The notes beneath the pieces are model-generated. The model was not told the origin of the DNA. It made no database searches and saw only the letters and a list, made by a program, of their open reading frames with translations. Below are positions 51,041 to 63,249 of a DNA stretch of 64,000 nt, one piece after another. The stretch spans positions 18,786,458 to 18,850,457 of the forward strand of contig SSBO01000012.1 of NCBI GenBank assembly GCA_005281725.1, written 5' to 3'. This stretch comes from Wuchereria bancrofti (taxonomy: Eukaryota > Nematoda > Chromadorea > Rhabditida > Onchocercidae). The position numbers were made by a program, and so were the translations under genes. Each line of letters starts with the position of its first letter. Position 1 is the first letter of the stretch.

Positions 51041-53544
51041 TCTTTGTTGAGATCAAATCCACATCGTTAATTTGCTCTTTTATTATCTGGTTGCTCCTTT
51101 CCCATTTTTGTATTGCCTGTTAGGTTGACTCCTTTATTAGCACCCTCCCTTGTTTCTTTATTAACAATAAGATCCTTTATACACTACATACAATCCCTTT
51201 CTTTAGTTACTGTACTAATACTTTCGGCCTATTTGCCGACACCGCAATGGATTGCATGGATATCACAACTTACAATGGGTTGTCTAGACATCGAAAATGG
51301 GTGGCAACTATATTGGTTACAATTGACATTAAATGGTGGATGCTCATAGCATAGGATTGTTATAAGATCAAAGGTCAGCTAAACGAGTGTGATGCATTGC
51401 AAAGGAAATTATAACGGATTAAGCATTATTAACATTTATTTAGAGCTTCGCGGTATTGAAATTCACGACATGCTAATTAAATTATTTTGCTTAGTATTTA
51501 TCTTACCTTCTATTTTTTTTATTTTTATTTCCATTTGGTTTATTGATTTTGTTTTTGTAGAAACGAAAGAAAATTTACCAAATGTAAAATTAATTAGATT
51601 TGATGAAGATTAGGGCGCATGTGCACCAGGTTACTGTCAGGGTATTTGATTTACTTTAAAAAGTAAAACTATACCAAATATATTGGCTTAGATTCATAAT
51701 AATACAAATTCAAATCTTAGTTTATTTGATTAAATATGCAAAGATTTTAGATCGAAAATAAATGACCGTATTTCTAATCATAAAAAATATACAATACTTT
51801 TGATATTAGCATTCTTTTCAAATCGTTTACGATTGAAATTGAAAATTGAAATTTCAATTGTTTTACAAATAATTAGTCGAATAAACTTTTCGTGTGAAAA
51901 ATTCTTTCAAAAACATTTTTGCTTACTTTGAATAGCGCTTTCATATTTTGATAATTTTAAGATATTAACGAATGTATATTCAATTTACCATGCAATTATG
52001 AATGTGAAAATATTGAAAGTAGTTATAAAAGTTTATGTCCAGAAGGTTATACAATTGAGTAGAATAATTGTGCTGGTAAATTTATATTTAGAAATATTTA
52101 AATTTTCTTTTTTGTAACAATATAGCAATTCTTATTACTTAAATGTTAAATAGTTGTCTCATTCGAATTATTTTAAAAAAAATGGAAGTAAAAAATCTTA
52201 ACTATAAACTTTTCAGTTAAATTATTGTGAAAGAAAATTATTGTACTTAATTATTGTTAATATTGTTTGAAATCATTTTTAGATTTGTTTAAAAAATCGG
52301 AAAGAAAAAAAAAGTAAAAGTTTTATCCCTTTCCTAATAGGCTTAAGAATACTCGTTGTGTTTTGTTTTCCCTCTCTCTGTCTTTCTCTCTCTTATAATT
52401 ATTTTCCGTACAATTAAAAATTTTTTTGTATGTAAAAGAATGTATTCAATTCTTAATAAATCAATTTTAAAAAATGAAATGGAAATAGTTTGCGTTGGGA
52501 AATTAAGTGAAAATCATTTGGTTTAAAAAAAATTAATTAAAAAATAAGAAAACTAAAAATCAAAAAAAGTAGTTTACTTTTAAAATTATATTTGTTTGTT
52601 ATACTTTGCAGATATAGGTGAATGCTCATCTGATCCATGCTTAACTAATGAATTATGTTTTAATCAATTAGGAAGTTATGAATGCCTTACAGCGCCATGT
52701 TCAATTTATTATCATCTAGAAAATCAGTGAGGAAATTATCATTTCATATTTAATTTATAAATTTATAAAAATTTAATTCAAATGAAAAAACGAAAAAAAA
52801 GAAAAAAGAAACGGCATAATGTCTCATTTCTTTATTTCTTATTTTTCAAATTAAGTTTTTTCTCTTATTTTTTTTAAAGTAAAAATGTTTTAATTGGAAT
52901 GCACATTTTTAGGAAATGTATACCGAATTGTCAAAATTGTTCTAACTTACCTATAATAATATACATGTTATCAATACCAAAAACCACGCCAATTAGCTAT
53001 AGTATTACTGCGTCTAACAGCTTATGATCATCATTCAACGGTGCTTCATCGAACGTGTTTCATTAATGAAATCGATTTCAAAATCCACCAAACAGATTCC
53101 ATTTATTTTTAAAGTAAGCTAAAAATTTTATTTTCAGTAACATTATAAGAATAAATTTTTTTCGAATTTTAATTGGTTCATTTTTTTTAATTGCATAATT
53201 GTTTGTTTATCATTGATTTTTTCTACCAATGATAATATTTTTGAATATTTGCAAAAAAAATTGAAATTTAAACTGAAAAGGATACTATTGCTTGTTAGTT
53301 AGAAAAATTTATTAACTTTATCGATGATGTAAGTTAAGTGCGACCAATCTTCACATTTTTCTAGTTTTTCTACAATCTTCACATTGTGAAAGCATTTTTC
53401 CTTGAAATATCTATGCCAATTTAGTTAGGTATCATTAATCAATTAACTCAAGTATATTAAACATCGTTAATTAATCAATTAATTAACTAATTAAGCACAA
53501 TATTTCGTGCTAATCCACAAATTTTTGATACGAAATTTTTAAGT

Positions 53545-53545
53545 N
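53545..53545. other. Contig join (N); 51892-53544 repeated
   Basis: The copy runs 53546-55198. Redundant fibulin-like exons are at 53616-53729, 54266-54380 and 54567-54767, with the same stops and frame changes. Confidence 0.9.
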
Positions 53546-56398
53546 GTGTGAAAAATTCTTTCAAAAACATTTTTGCTTACTTTGAATAGCGCTTTCATAT
53601 TTTGATAATTTTAAGATATTAACGAATGTATATTCAATTTACCATGCAATTATGAATGTGAAAATATTGAAAGTAGTTATAAAAGTTTATGTCCAGAAGG
53701 TTATACAATTGAGTAGAATAATTGTGCTGGTAAATTTATATTTAGAAATATTTAAATTTTCTTTTTTGTAACAATATAGCAATTCTTATTACTTAAATGT
53801 TAAATAGTTGTCTCATTCGAATTATTTTAAAAAAAATGGAAGTAAAAAATCTTAACTATAAACTTTTCAGTTAAATTATTGTGAAAGAAAATTATTGTAC
53901 TTAATTATTGTTAATATTGTTTGAAATCATTTTTAGATTTGTTTAAAAAATCGGAAAGAAAAAAAAAGTAAAAGTTTTATCCCTTTCCTAATAGGCTTAA
54001 GAATACTCGTTGTGTTTTGTTTTCCCTCTCTCTGTCTTTCTCTCTCTTATAATTATTTTCCGTACAATTAAAAATTTTTTTGTATGTAAAAGAATGTATT
54101 CAATTCTTAATAAATCAATTTTAAAAAATGAAATGGAAATAGTTTGCGTTGGGAAATTAAGTGAAAATCATTTGGTTTAAAAAAAATTAATTAAAAAATA
54201 AGAAAACTAAAAATCAAAAAAAGTAGTTTACTTTTAAAATTATATTTGTTTGTTATACTTTGCAGATATAGGTGAATGCTCATCTGATCCATGCTTAACT
54301 AATGAATTATGTTTTAATCAATTAGGAAGTTATGAATGCCTTACAGCGCCATGTTCAATTTATTATCATCTAGAAAATCAGTGAGGAAATTATCATTTCA
54401 TATTTAATTTATAAATTTATAAAAATTTAATTCAAATGAAAAAACGAAAAAAAAGAAAAAAGAAACGGCATAATGTCTCATTTCTTTATTTCTTATTTTT
54501 CAAATTAAGTTTTTTCTCTTATTTTTTTTAAAGTAAAAATGTTTTAATTGGAATGCACATTTTTAGGAAATGTATACCGAATTGTCAAAATTGTTCTAAC
54601 TTACCTATAATAATATACATGTTATCAATACCAAAAACCACGCCAATTAGCTATAGTATTACTGCGTCTAACAGCTTATGATCATCATTCAACGGTGCTT
54701 CATCGAACGTGTTTCATTAATGAAATCGATTTCAAAATCCACCAAACAGATTCCATTTATTTTTAAAGTAAGCTAAAAATTTTATTTTCAGTAACATTAT
54801 AAGAATAAATTTTTTTCGAATTTTAATTGGTTCATTTTTTTTAATTGCATAATTGTTTGTTTATCATTGATTTTTTCTACCAATGATAATATTTTTGAAT
54901 ATTTGCAAAAAAAATTGAAATTTAAACTGAAAAGGATACTATTGCTTGTTAGTTAGAAAAATTTATTAACTTTATCGATGATGTAAGTTAAGTGCGACCA
55001 ATCTTCACATTTTTCTAGTTTTTCTACAATCTTCACATTGTGAAAGCATTTTTCCTTGAAATATCTATGCCAATTTAGTTAGGTATCATTAATCAATTAA
55101 CTCAAGTATATTAAACATCGTTAATTAATCAATTAATTAACTAATTAAGCACAATATTTCGTGCTAATCCACAAATTTTTGATACGAAATTTTTAAGTGG
55201 AAAAATTTTGATGTTTAACTTTAGGCATGATATTTGATATAACTTTTAAAACTTTTGATATAGCTTGATATAAGTTCAAACTAAAAACTTTTGAAACTTT
55301 TGATATAATACTTTCAAAATTTTTGTTTTTTCAAGTTTAGGCGAAAAATGGTCGAGCAACGTTGCAAAATGTTGAAAGTTCACTTAAAGCAGGAACATAT
55401 AAACTTGTAATACGAAGTATCTCAATGTTACCTTATAGAGCAGGCAAATTAATTAATAATTTCATTGTTTTTATTGCTGTATGGAATATGATTTTTAATT
55501 ATATAGTTTACTTGTAAAAAAACTTTCTAAATTATTTGTTAACTAAGCTATTAGTCCATTCTTTTTTTAGCAAAAATTTTTTAAATTGCGTTGAAACTGT
55601 CATTTACTTCTTGTTTTGAATAAAACAAGCATTAATATATTGAATCATCAATTATTAGTGTTAATTAATTCACTGTCCAAATTTTTTGAAATTTTTAAGT
55701 TTAATTTTTTTCCTATAAAAGAGCTTATTAGCTATATTAATTATTGATTAAAATTAGCATTTTTTTTAAATGAAAAGCTTCATTCCTCACTTTATTATGC
55801 TATGATGTATGTTTTAATATATCGGTGATTGTTTTTTGTATTTTTGTTTTTATGATAATAGATGAAACGTTGAAAAAAAAGAAGTCATTGCTAGAAATCA
55901 ATTCTATAAATTAAATTAAAATATGATTGTGACAATTTGATGTTATTTTTAATCAATAATTTAAAATTTTCCTTTTTCTTTGACTGGTTTATATCACATG
56001 AGTAATTTAAAAGAAAAAAAATTATTGGAGAAAATGAAAAATTAATTTGCTGAAAAAATTGCATAGCTGAATATTGTTTTAATCATTAATTATTTAGAAA
56101 ATCTTAATTTTAATAATGAAGTGTCCTTATTTAATTATTGATGAAAATTAGCATTTTTGATTAAAATTAGCACTTATTTGTTTATTAGTTGACACAAATG
56201 AACAGTTCGAACTAAATCGTTAAGTGAAATTATACGATGATAATATTATAAGGTAATAAAATGTAAAATTTAAAAAATTTGAAAAAAAATTGCAGATTAT
56301 CGTATTAAATAGAAATTGATTGGATGCATACAAAGTACGCTGAGTTAAACTAAATTAATAATTGCTAAAGACTCATACTTAATCTTCATATGTTGGAG

Positions 56399-56645
56399 TA
56401 TTGGCTTACAACAAAGTTAATGATCACAAGTAAGTAAGAACCTACTACTATAACTCTTTAAATAGTAAGAGTTATAGTATTATTTCATTTACTTACAAGA
56501 ATGATTGTTAGATTAAAAGATCACTTTGGTATTTCAATATTACAAATAAATTTGGATTATAAAACAAAGAAAGTTCGTTAAACAAATAGCTTATAACTTT
56601 TTAGTTAATACAATTGGAAGATAAGTATTGAATAAATGAATTTAC
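56399..56645. repeat. Dispersed repeat with a 13-bp hairpin, copy 1
   Basis: About 250 bp matches 62277-62530 with scattered differences. Near its left end TACTATAACTCTT (56446-56458) and AAGAGTTATAGTA (56467-56479) pair perfectly around an 8-base loop, and outer sequences around GTAAGTAA pair partly. Could be a MITE-like fragment or a transcribed hairpin. The redundant contig copy is near 57933-58179. Confidence 0.6.
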
Positions 56646-56730
56646 ATTTGAGATATAAAATTGAAACAACTTTTACATTAAGGAATAAATTTTTATTAAG
56701 TCTTTAGTTTTAAAATTTCTATTCTATAGA

Positions 56731-56731
56731 N
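56731..56731. other. Contig join (N); 55198-56730 repeated
   Basis: The right contig restarts at the equivalent of 55198 and extends beyond the left contig at 58265. Confidence 0.9.
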
Positions 56732-59110
56732 TGGAAAAATTTTGATGTTTAACTTTAGGCATGATATTTGATATAACTTTTAAAACTTTTGATATAGCTT
56801 GATATAAGTTCAAACTAAAAACTTTTGAAACTTTTGATATAATACTTTCAAAATTTTTGTTTTTTCAAGTTTAGGCGAAAAATGGTCGAGCAACGTTGCA
56901 AAATGTTGAAAGTTCACTTAAAGCAGGAACATATAAACTTGTAATACGAAGTATCTCAATGTTACCTTATAGAGCAGGCAAATTAATTAATAATTTCATT
57001 GTTTTTATTGCTGTATGGAATATGATTTTTAATTATATAGTTTACTTGTAAAAAAACTTTCTAAATTATTTGTTAACTAAGCTATTAGTCCATTCTTTTT
57101 TTAGCAAAAATTTTTTAAATTGCGTTGAAACTGTCATTTACTTCTTGTTTTGAATAAAACAAGCATTAATATATTGAATCATCAATTATTAGTGTTAATT
57201 AATTCACTGTCCAAATTTTTTGAAATTTTTAAGTTTAATTTTTTTCCTATAAAAGAGCTTATTAGCTATATTAATTATTGATTAAAATTAGCATTTTTTT
57301 TAAATGAAAAGCTTCATTCCTCACTTTATTATGCTATGATGTATGTTTTAATATATCGGTGATTGTTTTTTGTATTTTTGTTTTTATGATAATAGATGAA
57401 ACGTTGAAAAAAAAGAAGTCATTGCTAGAAATCAATTCTATAAATTAAATTAAAATATGATTGTGACAATTTGATGTTATTTTTAATCAATAATTTAAAA
57501 TTTTCCTTTTTCTTTGACTGGTTTATATCACATGAGTAATTTAAAAGAAAAAAAATTATTGGAGAAAATGAAAAATTAATTTGCTGAAAAAATTGCATAG
57601 CTGAATATTGTTTTAATCATTAATTATTTAGAAAATCTTAATTTTAATAATGAAGTGTCCTTATTTAATTATTGATGAAAATTAGCATTTTTGATTAAAA
57701 TTAGCACTTATTTGTTTATTAGTTGACACAAATGAACAGTTCGAACTAAATCGTTAAGTGAAATTATACGATGATAATATTATAAGGTAATAAAATGTAA
57801 AATTTAAAAAATTTGAAAAAAAATTGCAGATTATCGTATTAAATAGAAATTGATTGGATGCATACAAAGTACGCTGAGTTAAACTAAATTAATAATTGCT
57901 AAAGACTCATACTTAATCTTCATATGTTGGAGTATTGGCTTACAACAAAGTTAATGATCACAAGTAAGTAAGAACCTACTACTATAACTCTTTAAATAGT
58001 AAGAGTTATAGTATTATTTCATTTACTTACAAGAATGATTGTTAGATTAAAAGATCACTTTGGTATTTCAATATTACAAATAAATTTGGATTATAAAACA
58101 AAGAAAGTTCGTTAAACAAATAGCTTATAACTTTTTAGTTAATACAATTGGAAGATAAGTATTGAATAAATGAATTTACATTTGAGATATAAAATTGAAA
58201 CAACTTTTACATTAAGGAATAAATTTTTATTAAGTCTTTAGTTTTAAAATTTCTATTCTATAGATTTAATACAAAACTATTTCAGTATATTATAAATTTA
58301 CTTCGGTTTTTTCAATATTTGTTTTGTCTTTTACATTTGAATATTTTCCATTTGAACTTTTTTCTTTTATAACTTTTTAATAGTAAAAACTATTTTTTGG
58401 TTAATTTTCCAAAACGAAATTTTTAATTATGCATTATTACAGCTTTTTTTGCATTTCAAATGATATCTCTTTTAACAAAAATTTATTTTTTAATCTCGTG
58501 TTTGTTTTATTGTCTTCTTTCTTTTTAAATTTTGGAGAAACTAAAAAAACGATCGAAACATTTACGTAAAAATTGATGGTATAAAATGAATCCTCAAAAA
58601 GGTTGCAAATTGTTAAATTTTAAAATTGCTAAAATTTTGCTCAACAAATTTGTCTCACTTTTAGCTTTATCTTTTCTCACTTCAAATTTCCACTTAATTT
58701 ATTTCGATAATATCACGAAGATACATTTTGCTAATATATTTTCTCTTATGTAAAACAAATTTTTAATTCTTTAATAATTAATATAGTGAAATATCTTTGT
58801 ATGGAACTTTAAAAAATAAAAAAATATTTCCATGTATTTCACATTGTTTTTTTAGTGAACTTAAATGACGCAAAAAAAATTTTCAGATTTCTATGCCAAT
58901 TTATACTTTTGAAAATTTTAAGTTCAATGGTTTATTTTGCTAATTAAGCAAAATAGAGTTAGTTTATCTTTCTTTTTTTTTATTACATTTCAATTGTTGC
59001 ATCTGAAAATATGATTAGCATTTTCTTTACTGAATTATTCGTTTTCGTCGACGTAGAATATTTTCTTGCTAAAAATTAAAATTATAATATAATGATGGAG
59101 TTAATTCCAG

Positions 59111-59325
59111 ATTTGGGAAAAATTAGAAAACATGTATAATATGAAAGAGATTGAAAAAAATGAGCCAATACCAGATGGTCTGTTAAACAATCGGAATTCT
59201 TGCCAGAAGGTGATTTCGGTGATTTGTTACGCAAGAAAGATGAATTGAATAGAAGTTTTGTTGCTCTTCAACTGCTGACGGTCAATTGGCTTTACGGAGA
59301 AAGCAGCGGGATTCGAGTATATTTT
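59111..59325 (+). pseudogene. MRGBP/CT20-like remnant, frameshifted
   Basis: After a TTCCAG acceptor the frame reads IWEKLENMYNMKEIEKNEP then IPDG. After a one-base shift it continues SVKQSEFLPEGDFGDLLRKK. A further shift near 59272 gives ADGQLALRRKQRDSS. The order (IWxxLxxMYxM, acidic-Pro, FLPExxFxxLxxKK, basic tail) resembles the core of MRG-binding protein, a small subunit of NuA4/TIP60 chromatin complexes. No N-terminal exon was found. The two frame changes make a working gene unlikely. The duplicate at 60550-60764 shows the same breaks, so they are in the reads of both contigs. Homology is by eye only. Confidence 0.5.
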
Positions 59326-59596
59326 TATTGGCATATTGAATTTCTTGCAACTTTTCTCTTGTTTCATTGTAAAATGGATAATTGTTCGATTTTTATCGGC
59401 AACTGAATGTAGAAGGCTTCATCTTACTAGCTTTATAAGGAATTTGTAAAAGTCGTGTTAACATATTTCATGACAGGGACTTTTAAATTTTTAACAGTAT
59501 CGAAAATGTAATTTTGTAGTGTTGCGTCATTTTTGATATGATGTAATGATTTCAGCTCTTCTAGTTGCTGCATAATAAACTTTATTGTATTTATTG

Positions 59597-59597
59597 N
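59597..59597. other. Contig join (N); 58159-59596 repeated
   Basis: The right contig repeats 58159-59596 as 59598-61035 and then extends to the window end. Confidence 0.9.
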
Positions 59598-60549
59598 GTA
59601 TTGAATAAATGAATTTACATTTGAGATATAAAATTGAAACAACTTTTACATTAAGGAATAAATTTTTATTAAGTCTTTAGTTTTAAAATTTCTATTCTAT
59701 AGATTTAATACAAAACTATTTCAGTATATTATAAATTTACTTCGGTTTTTTCAATATTTGTTTTGTCTTTTACATTTGAATATTTTCCATTTGAACTTTT
59801 TTCTTTTATAACTTTTTAATAGTAAAAACTATTTTTTGGTTAATTTTCCAAAACGAAATTTTTAATTATGCATTATTACAGCTTTTTTTGCATTTCAAAT
59901 GATATCTCTTTTAACAAAAATTTATTTTTTAATCTCGTGTTTGTTTTATTGTCTTCTTTCTTTTTAAATTTTGGAGAAACTAAAAAAACGATCGAAACAT
60001 TTACGTAAAAATTGATGGTATAAAATGAATCCTCAAAAAGGTTGCAAATTGTTAAATTTTAAAATTGCTAAAATTTTGCTCAACAAATTTGTCTCACTTT
60101 TAGCTTTATCTTTTCTCACTTCAAATTTCCACTTAATTTATTTCGATAATATCACGAAGATACATTTTGCTAATATATTTTCTCTTATGTAAAACAAATT
60201 TTTAATTCTTTAATAATTAATATAGTGAAATATCTTTGTATGGAACTTTAAAAAATAAAAAAATATTTCCATGTATTTCACATTGTTTTTTTAGTGAACT
60301 TAAATGACGCAAAAAAAATTTTCAGATTTCTATGCCAATTTATACTTTTGAAAATTTTAAGTTCAATGGTTTATTTTGCTAATTAAGCAAAATAGAGTTA
60401 GTTTATCTTTCTTTTTTTTTATTACATTTCAATTGTTGCATCTGAAAATATGATTAGCATTTTCTTTACTGAATTATTCGTTTTCGTCGACGTAGAATAT
60501 TTTCTTGCTAAAAATTAAAATTATAATATAATGATGGAGTTAATTCCAG

Positions 60550-60764
60550 ATTTGGGAAAAATTAGAAAACATGTATAATATGAAAGAGATTGAAAAAAAT
60601 GAGCCAATACCAGATGGTCTGTTAAACAATCGGAATTCTTGCCAGAAGGTGATTTCGGTGATTTGTTACGCAAGAAAGATGAATTGAATAGAAGTTTTGT
60701 TGCTCTTCAACTGCTGACGGTCAATTGGCTTTACGGAGAAAGCAGCGGGATTCGAGTATATTTT
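60550..60764 (+). pseudogene. MRGBP/CT20-like remnant, redundant contig copy
   Basis: Same sequence and breaks as 59111-59325, at an offset of 1439. This is a contig overlap, not a second locus. Confidence 0.5.
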
Positions 60765-60871
60765 TATTGGCATATTGAATTTCTTGCAACTTTTCTCTTG
60801 TTTCATTGTAAAATGGATAATTGTTCGATTTTTATCGGCAACTGAATGTAGAAGGCTTCATCTTACTAGCT

Positions 60872-61990
60872 TTATAAGGAATTTGTAAAAGTCGTGTTAA
60901 CATATTTCATGACAGGGACTTTTAAATTTTTAACAGTATCGAAAATGTAATTTTGTAGTGTTGCGTCATTTTTGATATGATGTAATGATTTCAGCTCTTC
61001 TAGTTGCTGCATAATAAACTTTATTGTATTTATTGCCAAGAAAGCAAGTGGAACTGACGAAATTATTATTTGATGTGTTGTCATGTTATCCATGGAATTT
61101 CGGAGTTAAAAATCCAGAAACTTGTTTAATGATTTTATCAATATCAAGTTCTTGCGACGTTCAAAATATATAGCTTTGTTTTTGATAAACTGTGATGTCC
61201 TTATCATAAAATGTTTTTCTGTAATTTTCTGTAATTATCGTTGTAATTAGCTTTCCTTCATTCATAAAGAAAGCAATAGCTTTTCTTCATAAATTTCATT
61301 TATAAAGTAATAGCTTTATCTTTTTCTGTGCTTCTTTATTCACTAATCTTTCTCCAAGTAGAAAAAATAATGAGGATGGAAAATTTTCTTCCCAAATTTC
61401 CCACCAAAGACTTATTATATTTCTTGTTCTTTTTTTGTAGGAATTTTTGATAGCGCCTTTTTTAAGAGTTTCGTGAGAAAAAAGAAACTGTGTTTTTTTT
61501 TTTAATTGTAACTGTTTGCTTATGTTTTTATCATGAGATATTTTTTGCGCTCGTAAACTATTACACTTTCGATGATTTCATTTCGTTATTTGCTGGATAA
61601 AATTCCTTCTAAAAATTTCTCCCACTTTGCATGTGGAAATATTAACAAAAAGAGGTATATAAAAGAGGTATATATGCAGTTAGGATGTGCTCCAAAAATT
61701 TCAAACTGACGGTGAATTCATTCAGTGGATTGGGAATAACCTTACTCATTAACAACTCATTAACAAAATTAGTGAATTGTAAATGATCGTTTGTTGGTAC
61801 CAATTCGTTGGTATTAAATGATGAAAAATTACCAATTACGAGTTTTAATTTTTGTTTGTTAATTTTCAAATAATATACCTGACAGTTTGAATTTTGCAAC
61901 AATTAATAGAATTATCGAACAACTGGAAGTAGATAGAAATGTCTGGGAAGTGTTTTTTTTTAAGTAATGTCTTCCATTTATTGTCATTGG
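60872..61990 (-). pseudogene. Possible degenerate minus-strand coding region, unrecognised
   Basis: Several minus-strand segments look more protein-like than chance. At 61902-61642 an open frame contains NFVNELLMSKVIPNPLNEF. Near 61500-61300 another contains RNIISLWWEIWEENFPSSLF. At about 61150-61085 a short stretch reads LDIDKIIKQVSGFLTPKFHG before a stop. At 61093-60872 a 73-codon frame contains MQQLEELKSLHHIKNDATLQ and ends NTTFTNSL. They lie in different frames with no clear splice sites between them, suggesting decay. I recognise no family. Part of it overlaps the contig repeat. Confidence 0.25.
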
Positions 61991-62276
61991 AATTTAAAAA
62001 TTTTCGTGACTTTGGCAGTAACTTTATTGTTTGTTCTTTTAAAATCTTATGCTCACCTATTTAATGATATAAAGAAATGAACAAACTGAATATTAACTTA
62101 TGCTAATAGTTCATTTAAGTGTTCACTAAATTGTCATTGTTATTGCTGCTATTGCACCACCATTTGTTGAAATGTGAATTTAATTAGTATTTTGATGTTG
62201 CGAGGAACCAAATTAAATGCAATATTCGGAAAAACTGAATAAAAACAATGATTTTAACTTTTAATTGTATTGGTTT

Positions 62277-62610
62277 ATTGGTTTGTAACAAAGTTAATGA
62301 TTACAAGTAAGTAAAAAGCTATTACTATAACTCTTTAAGTAGTAAGAGTTATAGTATTATTTCATTTACTTACAAGAATGATTGTTAGATTAAAAGATCA
62401 CTTTGGTATTTCAATATTACAAGTAAATTTGGATTATAAAACAAAGAAAGTTCATTAAACAAATAGCTTATAACCTTTTAGTTAATACATTTGGAAAATA
62501 TTGGATAAATGAATTTTTTTTTATGAAGTAAGACAATCTTTAGTTTTTACGGTTGGAAGATAGGTATTGAATAAATAAATTTTATATATGAGAGATAAAA
62601 TCTAATGAAT
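62277..62610. repeat. Dispersed repeat with a 13-bp hairpin, copy 2
   Basis: Diverged copy of 56399-56645. The hairpin arms (62323-62335 and 62344-62356) are fully conserved, while the loop differs by one base. The right end is partly duplicated again at about 62551-62610. Confidence 0.55.
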
Positions 62611-62784
62611 GAATTTTTATATATTGTTGAAAAAATTTAATTAAATGAAATAAAAATTATTTGTTGCTGAATTTTCATTTGCAGTTTATAATCGTTTACT
62701 GGTTGGTCAGTTACCGTTGTATTTCTCTGCTGAAATTTTTTGTAAGAAATTTACATGCTTAAATTTTATTGATATTAAATGAAT

Positions 62785-62985
62785 TATTTTAAAATTGATT
62801 TTGAAACTGATATTTTCAGTAATAAACGCTTTATTTTAAAACTGATATTAAATTAATGTTTTCAGTATTAAATACTTTATTTTAAAGTTGAACCAAAATT
62901 GATATTTTCAATAATAAATGCTTTATTTTAAAATTGATATTAAAATTGTTATTTTTTAGTATTAAATAGTTTATCTTAAAAGAGG
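62785..62985. repeat. Degenerate minisatellite, roughly 60-bp units
   Basis: Three to four units each carry TTTTCA(G/A)TA(A/T)TAAA, then a CTTTATTTTAAA stretch and a TTGATATT or CTGATATT stretch. AT-rich, no coding sense. Confidence 0.6.
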
Positions 62986-63229
62986 ATGTTACAGATGTAA
63001 TTATTCTTAGATTCTTCAATATAAACATGAATACTACAGTACTTTGATACTTCAATACTTCAGTACTTAAAACTCTAAGATTCAATGTAAGCGTGAGACA
63101 TCGTATTTCTCTAATTTTTCTTTCGAATTAAAAACAGTAAATGAACCGAAACAAATGGAAAACGCATGTTTTGTTCACGTTTATGATATAAATTTCTAAT
63201 TAATTAATTTTCCAAAGTTTCCTAAAAAA

Positions 63230-63242
63230 AATTTTTTTACAG
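63230..63242 (+). promoter_or_regulatory. Candidate spliced-leader acceptor of the last gene
   Basis: TTTTTTTACAG ends seven bases before the ATG at 63250. Either a trans-splice site or the end of a 5' intron. Confidence 0.4.
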
Positions 63243-63249
63243 AAACGAT

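Larger units (their letters stand above)
49918..55498 (+). pseudogene. Decayed fibulin/hemicentin-like 3' gene end
   Basis: The recognisable exons encode the end of an extracellular-matrix protein with calcium-binding EGF repeats and a fibulin-type C-terminal domain. Exons: 49918-49998, 50319-50432, 52612-52726 (50969-51039 is a truncated copy), 52913-53113 and 55341-55498. Phases fit across junctions. Readings include DINECIFNLPCNYECENI, GECSSDPCLTNELCFNQLG and GRATLQNVESSLKAGTYKLV, then NNFIVFIAV near the fibulin C-terminus. Damage: TAG stops in frame at 49968-49970 and 50417-50419; the fifth EGF cysteine replaced by Ser (YKSLCPEG); exon 52913-53113 needs two frame changes; and one base is missing at 55482-55483 in what should be a Ser codon before the usual EY-aromatic end. 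No upstream EGF exons are certain. Sequencing error is unlikely to explain all of this, but alternative splicing around the damaged exons cannot be excluded. Confidence 0.65.
55499..59110. other. AT-rich DNA, no gene seen
   Basis: Contains one copy of a hairpin-bearing dispersed repeat (56399-56645) and a contig overlap (55198-56730 repeated at 56732-58264), including a copy of the last fibulin-like exon at 56875-57032. Nothing else is supported. Confidence 0.6.

Noticed and set aside
51041..55198. Direct repeats that might suggest a repeat array or CRISPR
   Set aside because: Units over 1 kb, bounded by Ns and explained by contig overlap. There is no short repeat-spacer pattern in the window.
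62690..62744. Possible plus-strand exon after TTTGCAG reading YNRLLVGQLPLYFSAEIF
   Set aside because: Acceptor and donor look fair, but no phase joins it to the exon at 63243 without a stop, and no upstream exon was found. Kept only as a note.
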